Source of the DNA: Bradyrhizobium sp. 200
GTDB lineage: Bacteria > Pseudomonadota > Alphaproteobacteria > Rhizobiales > Xanthobacteraceae
Direction of reading: 5' to 3'
Length of the DNA stretch: 64,000 bases
Assembly (NCBI RefSeq): GCF_023100945.1
Contig: NZ_CP064689.1
Location: 6,244,001-6,308,000, forward strand
In this document: positions 52,486-60,433 of the stretch, piece after piece
How positions within the stretch are numbered: the first letter of the stretch is position 1
Layout of the letters: every line of letters starts with the position of its first letter
Translations under genes and position numbers: made by a program
Notes under the pieces: generated by a model
What the model saw: the letters and a program-made list of their open reading frames with translations, nothing else
Databases searched by the model: none
What the model was told of the DNA's origin: nothing

Positions 52486-55400
52486 CTACTCGGCTGCCTG
52501 CGCCACCGGTTGGCCGATCGCGGCCATGACGCGCGCGCACTCGGCGCGGAACTTCGCGACATTGGCTTCCTTGACGTGGCCGTAGCCGCGAACGAGTTCC
52601 GCAGATTTTGCCAGCGCTACCAGACGCGGCCAGTCATGCGGCTTGGTCTTGTCGAGATGGCGGAAGATCATTGCGGAATATTCGCCGGGCAAGGCCCGCT
52701 CCATCCGGCGTTCGGCTGTATAACCAAACGGATCGAGCGCAGTTCCGCGCAGGAACTTGAAGCGCGTCAGGAGTTCGAAGGCGCGGAAGACCCAGGAGCC
52801 GAACTCGCGCTTGCGCAGATGTCCGGTCACCTTGTCGCGCGATGCCAGCAGCGGCGGCGCGAGGCTGACCTTGACGCCCGGGTCGCCGTCGAACTGTTCC
52901 TTCAACGCTCTCGCAAATTCGCCATCCGAGTAAAGCCGGGCGACTTCGTACTCGTCCTTGTAGGCCATCAGCTTGAACAGGCCTTTTGCAAAAGCTTCGG
53001 TGAGTTCATGCGACCCGGGCGAGCCCTTTGCTTCGGCCGCGCGAACGCGCTCGACTTCCGCCAGGTAGCGCTTCGAATAGGCCTCGTCCTGGTACTCCGT
53101 CAGGAATTTTGCGCGGAACGCGATGCTCTCGTCGAGCGTCCGCTTCACCGGCGCCGCGCCCGAACTCTTGAAGCGGGCAGCCGTGACGACGCGCTGCAGA
53201 TCGTGCGCCGCAAGCCGGCCCCACGAGAACGCGAGCTTGTTCATGTCGATCGCCGCACCATTGAGGTCGATCGCCTTCATGATCGCCTCCAGCGAGAGCG
53301 GAATCGCGCCGCGCTGGAACGCGAAGCCGAGCATGAAGGCGTTGGTGGCGATGCTGTCGCCCATCAGCGCGGTGGCAAGCCCGGTGGCATCGAGGATGTC
53401 GAGATCGGAGGCGCTGACGGCCCCGTTGAGCGAGTCGCGCATCGTTCCCGTCTCGAAATCGATGTCGGGATTGATGACGAAGCTCGCTGTCGGCAATAGA
53501 TCTGCATTGACGATCGCGCGCGTCACGCCGCGCTCGGCCCGGCTCAGCGCCGGGATGCTGGTGGCGACCACGATGTCGCAGCCGAGGATGAGGTTGGCCC
53601 CGCCGGGCGCAATGCGGACGGTGGCGAGATCGTCCGCCTCCGGCGCGATCCGGACATGGCTCATGACCGCGCCGTTCTTCTGCGATAGACCTGTGAAGTC
53701 GAGCGTCGAGCAGGCCTTGCCGTCGACATGGGCGGCCATGCCGAGCAGCGCGCCGATGGTGATGACGCCGGTGCCGCCGATTCCCGTGACGAGGATGTTG
53801 TAGGCGCCATCGAGCGCCGGCGTGACCGGCACCGGCAAATCGGCGAACAGCGCCGACGGATCGGCCGCCGTTCGGTCTGCCTTGCGGAGCTTGCCGCCAT
53901 GCACGGTGACAAAGCTCGGGCAAAAGCCCTCGATGCAGGAAAAATCCTTGTTGCAGTTCGACTGGTCGATCCGCCGCTTGCGGCCGAACTCGGTCTCCAG
54001 CGGCTGCACCGAGACGCAGTTGGAAACAGACGAGCAATCGCCGCAGCCTTCGCAGACGCGCTCGTTAATGAAGACGCGCTTCGGCGGATCCGGATAAAGC
54101 CCGCGCTTGCGGCGGCGGCGCTTTTCCGCCGCACAGGTCTGGTCGTAGATCAGGACGGTGAGGCCCTTGACCTCGCGCAGTTCCTTTTGCACGGCATCGA
54201 GCTCGCGGCGGTGATGAATAGTCGCGCCTAACGGGAAGTAATTGCTGGGATACTTTTCGGGATCGTCAGAGACGATGACGAGGCGTTTTGCGCCTTCCGC
54301 CGAAACCTGGTGCGCGATCTGCGACACCGTCAAACCGCCCTCGGCCGGCTGGCCGCCGGTCATCGCCACCGCATCGTTATAGAGAATCTTGTAAGTGATG
54401 TTGACGCCGGACGCCGCCGCTGCGCGGACCGCCAGCAGGCCGGAATGGGTGTAGGTGCCGTCGCCGAGATTCTGGAATACGTGCTGTTCATTGGTGAACG
54501 GCGCCTGCCCGATCCAGGTGACGCCTTCCGCGCCCATATGCGAGATCGTCTGCGTGCGGCGGTTCGGCACCGACAGCGCCATGCCGTGACAGCCGATGCC
54601 GGCCATGGCACGGCTGCCCTCGGGGATCTTGGTCGAAGAGTTGTGCGGACAGCCCGAACAGAAATACGGCGTGCGCTGCAGCTTGGCGGCGCCAACGCCT
54701 TCCGCCGGCCGGTCGAATGCTTCGAGCTTTGCCAGACGCTGCTCCAGCGCCGGGCTGCGATGACCGAGCCTGCGCAGCCTCGCCACGACGGCCGCCGCGA
54801 CCATGGTCGGCGTCAACTCGCCTTCACTCGGCAGCAGCATGGCGCCCGTCTCGTCGCGCTTGCCGACCACCGACGGCCGCTTCGACGCGTCTACATTATA
54901 GAGGATGCGAAGGAGCTGGTCCTCGATGAAGCCGCGCTTCTCCTCGACGACAAGAACGTCCTGCAGACCTTCGGCGAACGCCTTTGCGCCGGATTCCTCC
55001 AGCGGCCAGGTCAGCGCCACCTTGTAGATGCGAAGTCCCAGCGCCTGCGCCTCGGCATCGGTAATGCCGAGATCAGCCAGCGCCTGCCGGAGATCGAGAT
55101 AGGCCTTGCCGGTCGCCATGATGCCGAGCCGCGCCGGTTTCGAGTCCAGCACGATGCGGTCGAAGCGGTTGACGCGGGTGAACGCCGCCACCGCCTGCAT
55201 CTTCGGGCCGTGCAGCCGCCGCTCCTGCTCCAGCGGCGCATCGGGCCAGCGGATCGAAAGCCCGCCCGCCGGCATTTCGAAATCATCGGGCAAAATGATC
55301 TTGATGCGATCGGGATCGCTGACGATCGTGGCCGAGCTTTCAACGGTCTCCGAAATCGCCTTGAAGCCGACCCAGCAGCCGGAATAGCGTGACAGGGCAA

Positions 55401-55959
55401 AGCCCAGGATGCCGAGATCGAGGTAATCCTGCAGCGTCGCCGGATTGACCACCGGCATCAGCGCCGCGGCGAACACCTGCTCGCTCTGATGGGCGAGCGT
55501 TGAGGACTGGCAACCATGGTCATCCCCGGCGAGCGCAATCACGCCGCCGTTCGGCGAGGTGCCGGCCGAGTTGGCATGCTTGAGCGCATCCATGGAGCGG
55601 TCGACGCCGGGGCCCTTGCCATACCAGATGCCGAATACGCCATCGACCTTGGCGCCGGGGAACATGCCGACCTGCTGGCTGCCCCACACAGCCGTCGCCG
55701 CCAAGTCTTCGTTGAGACCGGGCGCAAACTCGATGTCATGCTGCTTGAGGAAGGTTTTCGCGCGCCACAGCGCGTGGTCGTACATGCCGAGCGGCGAGCC
55801 GCGGTAACCGGAGATGAAGCCGGCGGTGTTGAGGCCCGCTGCGCGGTCGCGTTCGCGCTGCAACATGGGAAGGCGGACCAGCGCCTGCGTACCGGACAGA
55901 AAAATGCGCTTCGCATCCAGCCGGTACTTGTCGTCCAGCCCAACTTCCATCAACGCCAT
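52486..55959 (-). CDS. Fused indolepyruvate ferredoxin oxidoreductase (IorA-IorB type)
   Basis: 1157 residues joining what are separate alpha and beta chains in archaea. Visible order: N-terminal pyruvate-oxidoreductase-like domain (about 20-430); TPP domain with YFCSGCPHNSST near 433, GIGCHGMAL, and GDGTYTHSG near 496; a ferredoxin-like cluster ERVCEGCGDCSSVSNCVSV plus CNKDFSCIEGFCPSF (about 633-665); the gamma domain VTGIGGTGVITIGALLGMA near 728; and a DUF6537-type C terminus. It decarboxylates aryl or branched 2-oxo acids to acyl-CoA with ferredoxin as electron acceptor. The fused form is known in alphaproteobacteria. ATG 55959 is preceded by GGGGAG. It is divergent from the hotdog-like operon. 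Confidence 0.94.
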   Translation of the reverse strand: MALMEVGLDDKYRLDAKRIFLSGTQALVRLPMLQRERDRAAGLNTAGFISGYRGSPLGMYDHALWRAKTFLKQHDIEFAPGLNEDLAATAVWGSQQVGMFPGAKVDGVFGIWYGKGPGVDRSMDALKHANSAGTSPNGGVIALAGDDHGCQSSTLAHQSEQVFAAALMPVVNPATLQDYLDLGILGFALSRYSGCWVGFKAISETVESSATIVSDPDRIKIILPDDFEMPAGGLSIRWPDAPLEQERRLHGPKMQAVAAFTRVNRFDRIVLDSKPARLGIMATGKAYLDLRQALADLGITDAEAQALGLRIYKVALTWPLEESGAKAFAEGLQDVLVVEEKRGFIEDQLLRILYNVDASKRPSVVGKRDETGAMLLPSEGELTPTMVAAAVVARLRRLGHRSPALEQRLAKLEAFDRPAEGVGAAKLQRTPYFCSGCPHNSSTKIPEGSRAMAGIGCHGMALSVPNRRTQTISHMGAEGVTWIGQAPFTNEQHVFQNLGDGTYTHSGLLAVRAAAASGVNITYKILYNDAVAMTGGQPAEGGLTVSQIAHQVSAEGAKRLVIVSDDPEKYPSNYFPLGATIHHRRELDAVQKELREVKGLTVLIYDQTCAAEKRRRRKRGLYPDPPKRVFINERVCEGCGDCSSVSNCVSVQPLETEFGRKRRIDQSNCNKDFSCIEGFCPSFVTVHGGKLRKADRTAADPSALFADLPVPVTPALDGAYNILVTGIGGTGVITIGALLGMAAHVDGKACSTLDFTGLSQKNGAVMSHVRIAPEADDLATVRIAPGGANLILGCDIVVATSIPALSRAERGVTRAIVNADLLPTASFVINPDIDFETGTMRDSLNGAVSASDLDILDATGLATALMGDSIATNAFMLGFAFQRGAIPLSLEAIMKAIDLNGAAIDMNKLAFSWGRLAAHDLQRVVTAARFKSSGAAPVKRTLDESIAFRAKFLTEYQDEAYSKRYLAEVERVRAAEAKGSPGSHELTEAFAKGLFKLMAYKDEYEVARLYSDGEFARALKEQFDGDPGVKVSLAPPLLASRDKVTGHLRKREFGSWVFRAFELLTRFKFLRGTALDPFGYTAERRMERALPGEYSAMIFRHLDKTKPHDWPRLVALAKSAELVRGYGHVKEANVAKFRAECARVMAAIGQPVAQAAE

Positions 55960-56148
55960 TCGTCCGCTCCCCGTCGCACGTTCCGCCGGTTATTTGAACC
56001 GGTCTAATTGCGAACAGAATGCACCGGTTTTGCTATGCGTGCCCAGCGTGAATTCATGGCCGCAGGACATATCTCGCCCGTCTTGTGGATCGCTCTTGCC
56101 GAAAACCGCCTTCTTTGAAACGCTTGGGAGTAAAGGGAGACACCAGGG

Positions 56149-57093
56149 ATGACAGAGCCGGCATTCAGGACCGAGATATTGGAGAGCGGCCATCTGCTCG
56201 TGGGGCCGTGGCGCAGCCCGAAGCAGATGCTTCACGCGCAGGTCTATGATTCCCATACCTCGATCCACGACGATGCGACCGCGCAAAAGCTCGGCTTTCA
56301 GGGCGGCACCATCGAGGGCCCGACCCATTTCAGCCAGTTCGCGCCATTGTGCGAGCGGATCTGGGGCCAGGCCTGGTTCGAGACCGGATGCCTGTCGGCC
56401 CATTACCGCAACCCCGCCTTCGAGGGCGAGGAGGTCCAGGCCAATATCGAAAAGCCGAAGGCGGGCCAGACCGCTTGCGCGATCGGCATGACCAAGCGCG
56501 ACGGCACCGAGATCTTGCGCGGCACCGCATCGATCGGCGGCGACGGTTCGGACACGGCGCTTTCCAGGCGGCTCGGCGAACTGAAGCCGCTCGCCGATCC
56601 CGTCATTCTCGCCGACCTCAAGGTCGGCATGAAGACACCCCGCCAGACGGTGAAGATGGACTTCGACCAGCACATGGGCGACCTCTATCCGTTCTCGCTC
56701 GCCGACAAACTGAAGGTCATCACCGAGCCCTCGGCGTATTATTCGCAGGAGCTCAATCCCTGGGGACGGGCGATCATTCCGTTCGAAATGCTGAGCGTGC
56801 TGTTTCAGTACCGCGCCCGCGAGGACCGGCTGCCGGTCCGCGGACCGGCGGTCGGGCTGTTCGCCGATCAGGAAATCCGCCTGCTGCGCGGGCCGTTATT
56901 CGCAGGCGAGGACTATTTCACCGAACGCGAGGTGGTTGCACTCAGCGGCAGCCGCCGCACCGAAAGCGTGTGGATGCGCACGACCGTGTTCGCTTCGGAT
57001 GACAAGGCGGTTGCAACCATGCTCTTGAACATGGCGAGCATCAAAGATTCCTACGCCAACTATGAGCGGGAGCACAAAGCGCTCTATGGCTAG
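56149..57093 (+). CDS. Hotdog-fold (MaoC-like) protein, first gene of a three-gene operon
   Basis: 314 residues. The first half has the look of a MaoC/hotdog domain: FQGGTIEGPTHFSQFAPLCERIWGQAWFETGCLSAHYRNPAFEGEEVQANIEKP. The second half (MDFDQHMGDLYPFSLADKLKVI; EDYFTEREVVALSGSRRTESVWMRTTVF) resembles a second hotdog unit. A CoA-thioester hydratase or hydrolase role is possible. It starts 189 bp from the divergent oxidoreductase gene and is followed by the CMD-like gene after 40 bp. Family call is based on pattern rather than a sure motif. Confidence 0.6.
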   Translation: MTEPAFRTEILESGHLLVGPWRSPKQMLHAQVYDSHTSIHDDATAQKLGFQGGTIEGPTHFSQFAPLCERIWGQAWFETGCLSAHYRNPAFEGEEVQANIEKPKAGQTACAIGMTKRDGTEILRGTASIGGDGSDTALSRRLGELKPLADPVILADLKVGMKTPRQTVKMDFDQHMGDLYPFSLADKLKVITEPSAYYSQELNPWGRAIIPFEMLSVLFQYRAREDRLPVRGPAVGLFADQEIRLLRGPLFAGEDYFTEREVVALSGSRRTESVWMRTTVFASDDKAVATMLLNMASIKDSYANYEREHKALYG

Positions 57094-57133
57094 GTAAGCC
57101 TGACCGGGTATCGCCAACAAGGACAACAAAAAA

Positions 57134-57688
57134 ATGGCCCGCCTGCCCTATCTCGAAGCCGACCAGGTCGCCCCCGAATACCGCGACATGCTCAAGCGTA
57201 ACACCAATTTGCACAAGCTGCTCGTGAACTCGCCGGACATGGCGCGCGCCTTCAACGGCATCGGCGGCTACATCCGCTTCAACAGCAAGCTCGATCCGCG
57301 CCTGCGCGAGCTCGCGATCCTCCAGGTCGGCTGGATGGAGAAATCGGAATATGAGTTCACCCACCACGTGAAGATCGGCAAGGAATTCGGCGTTACTGAC
57401 GAGGATATCGCCGGACTGATAGCCGAGACCGAGGGCAAGCCCTCAAAACTCGAGCCGCTGGCGAAGGTGATTTTGCGCGGCGCCCGCGAGATGGTGCGGG
57501 AACTTGCAATGTCGGAGGCGACCTTCGCCGAGATCAAGAAGGAACTCTCCGACGAGCAGATGGTCGACCTCGTGCTCACCATCGCCTTCTACTGCGCCGT
57601 GGTCCGCGTGCTGGCGACGATGAAGATCGACAACGAACCCTATTACAAAGAGGTACTGCAACAGTACCCGATCCAGGGAGTGAAATGA
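57134..57688 (+). CDS. Carboxymuconolactone decarboxylase family protein
   Basis: 184 residues in the AhpD/CMD fold: KLDPRLRELAILQVGWMEKSEYEFTHHVKIGKEFGVTDEDIAGLI. The proteins of this family are decarboxylases or peroxidase-like; the CxxC pair of AhpD is absent here, so a true AhpD-type peroxidase is excluded. It is the middle gene of an operon whose next gene starts one base after its stop. Role inferred: ring-cleavage or lactone chemistry in a catabolic pathway. Confidence 0.85.
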   Translation: MARLPYLEADQVAPEYRDMLKRNTNLHKLLVNSPDMARAFNGIGGYIRFNSKLDPRLRELAILQVGWMEKSEYEFTHHVKIGKEFGVTDEDIAGLIAETEGKPSKLEPLAKVILRGAREMVRELAMSEATFAEIKKELSDEQMVDLVLTIAFYCAVVRVLATMKIDNEPYYKEVLQQYPIQGVK

Positions 57689-57689
57689 G

Positions 57690-58490
57690 ATGCGCCTGAA
57701 AGATCGTGTCGCCATCGTCGTCGGCGCCGGACAGAGTCCCGGCGAAGGCATCGGCAACGGCCGCGCCACTGCGCTGACCTTTGCCCGCGAGGGCGCAAAA
57801 GTGTTGTGCGTCGATCACAATCTGGCCTCCGCCCAGGAGACCGTCGACATGATCGCCGCCAAGGAGGGCACTGCCGCGGCATTCAAGGCCGACGTCACCA
57901 GGAATGCCGACCTCAAGGCGATGGTGGCGGATGCGCAAACGCGCTGGGGCCGCATCGACATCCTGCACAACAATGTCGGCGTCAGCCTGTCCGGCGGCGA
58001 TGCCGAGTTGCTCGACATTTCGGAGGAAGCGTTCGACCGCTGCGTCGCGATCAACCTGAAGAGCTGCGTGCTGGCCGCCAAGCACGTGATCCCGATCATG
58101 CGCCAACAGAAAAGCGGCGCGATCATCAACATCTCCTCGATGGCCGCAATCACGACCTATCCGTATGTGGCCTACAAGGCGACCAAGTCGGCTATGATCG
58201 CCTTCACTGAACAGCTCGCCTACCAGAATGCGCAATACGGCATCCGCGCCAACGTCATCCTGCCCGGCCTGATGAACACGCCGATGGCGGTCGACACCCG
58301 CGCGCGCGAGTTCAGGAAAAGCCGCGCCGAGGTCGAGGCCGAGCGCGACGCCAAGGTGCCGCTGCGCCAGAAGATGGGCACCGGCTGGGACGTCGCCAAC
58401 GCCGCACTGTTTCTCGCCTCCGACGAAGCGAGCTTTATTACCGGCGTGACGCTGCCGGTCGACGGCGGCGCCAGCGTGCGGCGGGGATAG
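57690..58490 (+). CDS. SDR-family oxidoreductase, last gene of the operon
   Basis: 266 residues. VAIVVGAGQSPGEGIGNGRATALTFA is a cofactor motif with an insertion in the Gly loop; ILHNNVGVSL, INISSMAAITTYPYVAYKATKSAMIAF (catalytic Ser and YxxxK), and RANVILPGLMNTPMA follow. It starts one base after the upstream stop, so it is translationally coupled. A substrate hydroxyl or keto group is converted; the substrate is not known. Confidence 0.9.
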   Translation: MRLKDRVAIVVGAGQSPGEGIGNGRATALTFAREGAKVLCVDHNLASAQETVDMIAAKEGTAAAFKADVTRNADLKAMVADAQTRWGRIDILHNNVGVSLSGGDAELLDISEEAFDRCVAINLKSCVLAAKHVIPIMRQQKSGAIINISSMAAITTYPYVAYKATKSAMIAFTEQLAYQNAQYGIRANVILPGLMNTPMAVDTRAREFRKSRAEVEAERDAKVPLRQKMGTGWDVANAALFLASDEASFITGVTLPVDGGASVRRG

Positions 58491-58561
58491 TCGCAACGTG
58501 TCGGCACGATGGCGTGAGGCGAAGGCGAATTCGTAGGATTGGCAAAGGCGCACTTCGCGCC

Positions 58562-58600
58562 GTGCCCACCATAGAGCACTCCGCTCGCAATGGTGGGCAC
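58562..58600. repeat. Dispersed inverted repeat GTGCCCACCAT
   Basis: GTGCCCACCAT at 58562-58572 and its complement at 58590-58600 form an 11-bp stem. A partial third copy (TGCCCACC) follows at 58611-58618. This repeat type is common between genes in bradyrhizobia. Confidence 0.8.
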
Positions 58601-58931
58601 GCTTGCGCTTTGCCCACCCTTGCGGCGGCTCAACGCACAATGGCAGCGGAACAGCGTATTCCGGCCATCCCAAATTTACCTTTAGTTAGTAACTTTCTCT
58701 TAAGGGTTGCCGCGATTGGGCGGTCTTTTTGACGCGTCCGTATTCACGCAATTTTGTGCCAGCGTTTTTTGTTTGGCCATCTGTGTGATTCGACACATTC
58801 AATCGATTCCAGTGACACGATGATGTGACAGCGCATCGTCGCTTGTCGAAATACCGACTCGTTGCGGTCGCACGAATTTCATGTGCGCTCGCTATGAGCG
58901 CACCACAAGAATTGTGGGAAGCCGAGGTACC
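58601..58931. other. Intergenic region upstream of a small gene
   Basis: About 330 bp. The middle is AT-richer (CCAAATTTACCTTTAGTTAGTAACTTTC, about 58670-58700). No ORF or RNA gene is supported. Promoter elements probably lie here for the following small gene. Confidence 0.4.
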
Positions 58932-59156
58932 ATGAACGAAGAAATCGACTACGAGCTGACGCCGGCTCAGTGGGAAACGTTGAAGGCAATGCGGACTCCG
59001 GCATCAAAGTTGCCGCGCATGAGCCGTTACGCCATCGACAGCCTGATCGCGCTCGGTTTAGCCGCCATGAACGGCGACACGCCCGCCATCACCGCAAAGG
59101 GACGCAAGGTGCTGATTCGCGGCTCGTCGCTTCTGTTGCAGGACCTCGCGGCGTGA
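58932..59156 (+). CDS. Small unknown protein, winged-helix-like
   Basis: 74 residues: MNEEIDYELTPAQWETLKAM, then RYAIDSLIALGLAAMNGDTPAITAKGRKVLIRG. Helix pattern with a final beta-hairpin-like part resembles a short winged helix, so DNA binding is possible. GAGG lies 5-8 bases before ATG 58932. No named family is recognised. Confidence 0.6.
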   Translation: MNEEIDYELTPAQWETLKAMRTPASKLPRMSRYAIDSLIALGLAAMNGDTPAITAKGRKVLIRGSSLLLQDLAA

Positions 59157-59172
59157 TTCGAAAAGATCGCCC

Positions 59173-59300
59173 CCTCTCCCGCTTGCGGGGGAGGGCCGGG
59201 GTGGGGGTGTCGCCGCGAGTGACACTTTTCGTGTGGAGAGAGTTCCCCCACCCGGATCGCATCTGCGATGCGATCCGACCTCCCCCGCAAGCGGGAGAGG
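59173..59300. repeat. Dispersed palindromic repeat, family A copy 2 (inverted relative to copy 1)
   Basis: CCTCTCCCGCTTGCGGGGGA to CCCCCGCAAGCGGGAGAGG enclose GTGGAGAGAGTTCCCCCACCC and GGATCGCATC, the same interior as 1705-1837 but reversed. It lies between two convergent genes. Confidence 0.9.
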
Positions 59301-59306
59301 TAGCAC

Positions 59307-59690
59307 TCACACCGGCTTCTCGTCGTCCGTCACCGGCGAGGTGATCACCAGGAACACCAGGTCGACCAGCCCCGAATTCGAGATCGCATGTTCTACGCCG
59401 GGCGGCAGGAAGATGAAATCGTGCTTGCGCACGACATGATTCTTGCCCGCAATTTCCATCAGCCCCTCGCCTTCGAGCACGTGGTAGATCTGCTCCTGCA
59501 CGAGATGCTTGTGGCGCGCGACATGCGCCATCGGCTGGTACATCGATATCCGGTAGTCGATGTGGCGGGAGCCCGCGGTCTCCGGCATGACCAGCGGTTT
59601 TGACAGCGCGCCGCCGAAATGATTGGGAAATTCCCGCCACGGCACTTCGGCAATGTTGCGGATGAAGGCGCCGTTGTTTTCCGAAGCCAT
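59307..59690 (-). CDS. Cupin-domain protein
   Basis: 127 residues with a cupin barrel: ARHKHLVQEQIYHVLEGEGLMEIAG contains the first cupin motif (His/His/Glu metal ligands), and NHVVRKHDFIFLPPGVEHAISNSG the second (His). A metal-dependent dioxygenase or sensor role is possible. ATG 59690 gives the natural start. It is the last gene of an operon with an SDR and a TPP enzyme (17 bp and 21 bp gaps). Confidence 0.88.
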   Translation of the reverse strand: MASENNGAFIRNIAEVPWREFPNHFGGALSKPLVMPETAGSRHIDYRISMYQPMAHVARHKHLVQEQIYHVLEGEGLMEIAGKNHVVRKHDFIFLPPGVEHAISNSGLVDLVFLVITSPVTDDEKPV

Positions 59691-59707
59691 GATGGCCTCC
59701 TCTGCCG

Positions 59708-60412
59708 TCAGATCACCAGCGCCCCGCCGTCGATATAGACGATCGATCCCGTCGCAAAGCCGTTCGCCATGAAACCGAGGATTTGCCGCCCGATGTCCTC
59801 GGCCGCACCGACGCGGCCGACCGGCAATGCGGCCGCCGTCTTCGCCAGCATATCGCGCCGCGCCTCTTCCGGCATCGCGGCGCGGATCGGCGTATCGATC
59901 ACGCCGGGCGAGACCGCGTTGACGCGGATCGGTGCGAGTTCGAGCGCCAGCGCCCGGGCCAGCGATTCCAGCGCGCCATTGGCGGCGCTGACGATCGCCG
60001 AATTCGGCCGCGGACGAACGCTGAGGAAGCCTGACACCAGCGTCAGCGAGCCCCCGGCGCGGATTTGCGCCTGCTGCGCGACGCGCCATGCGCCCCAGAA
60101 CTTGCCTTCCATGGTGGCGCGGACATCCTCCATCGCCACCGTCTTGAATGGACCGGTGCGAAGCTGCGCCGCCGTCACCACGACATGATCGACCGGGCCG
60201 CAACGCTGGAACAGGGTTGCAACGCTGTCATCGCTGGTGACGTCGGCGGGGATCGCAATCGCGTTCAGCTTCTCGGCCGCCTTGTCGAGCCGCTCGACAT
60301 TGCGCGACGCAAGGATGACATCGGCGCCCTCGCGCTTCGCCATTTCCGCGGTCGCAAGACCGATGCCGGAGGAACCACCGACGACGACAACTTTCTTGCC
60401 TGCAAGCAACAT
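59708..60412 (-). CDS. SDR-family protein lacking the YxxxK catalytic pair
   Basis: 234 residues. Normal Rossmann start KKVVVVGGSSGIGLATAEMA and ADVTSDDSVA. The active-site segment reads VSGFLSVRPRPNSAIVSAANGALESLARALALELAP: where the family has YxxxK, this protein has V and N, so the classical proton relay is absent. It keeps RVNAVSPGVIDTP and the C-terminal GSIVYIDGGALVI. It may be a dead-enzyme regulatory or binding protein or use a different mechanism. It lies between the cupin and TPP-enzyme genes. Confidence 0.87.
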   Translation of the reverse strand: MLLAGKKVVVVGGSSGIGLATAEMAKREGADVILASRNVERLDKAAEKLNAIAIPADVTSDDSVATLFQRCGPVDHVVVTAAQLRTGPFKTVAMEDVRATMEGKFWGAWRVAQQAQIRAGGSLTLVSGFLSVRPRPNSAIVSAANGALESLARALALELAPIRVNAVSPGVIDTPIRAAMPEEARRDMLAKTAAALPVGRVGAAEDIGRQILGFMANGFATGSIVYIDGGALVI

Positions 60413-60433
60413 GGGATTTCCTTTGGCGTAAGA

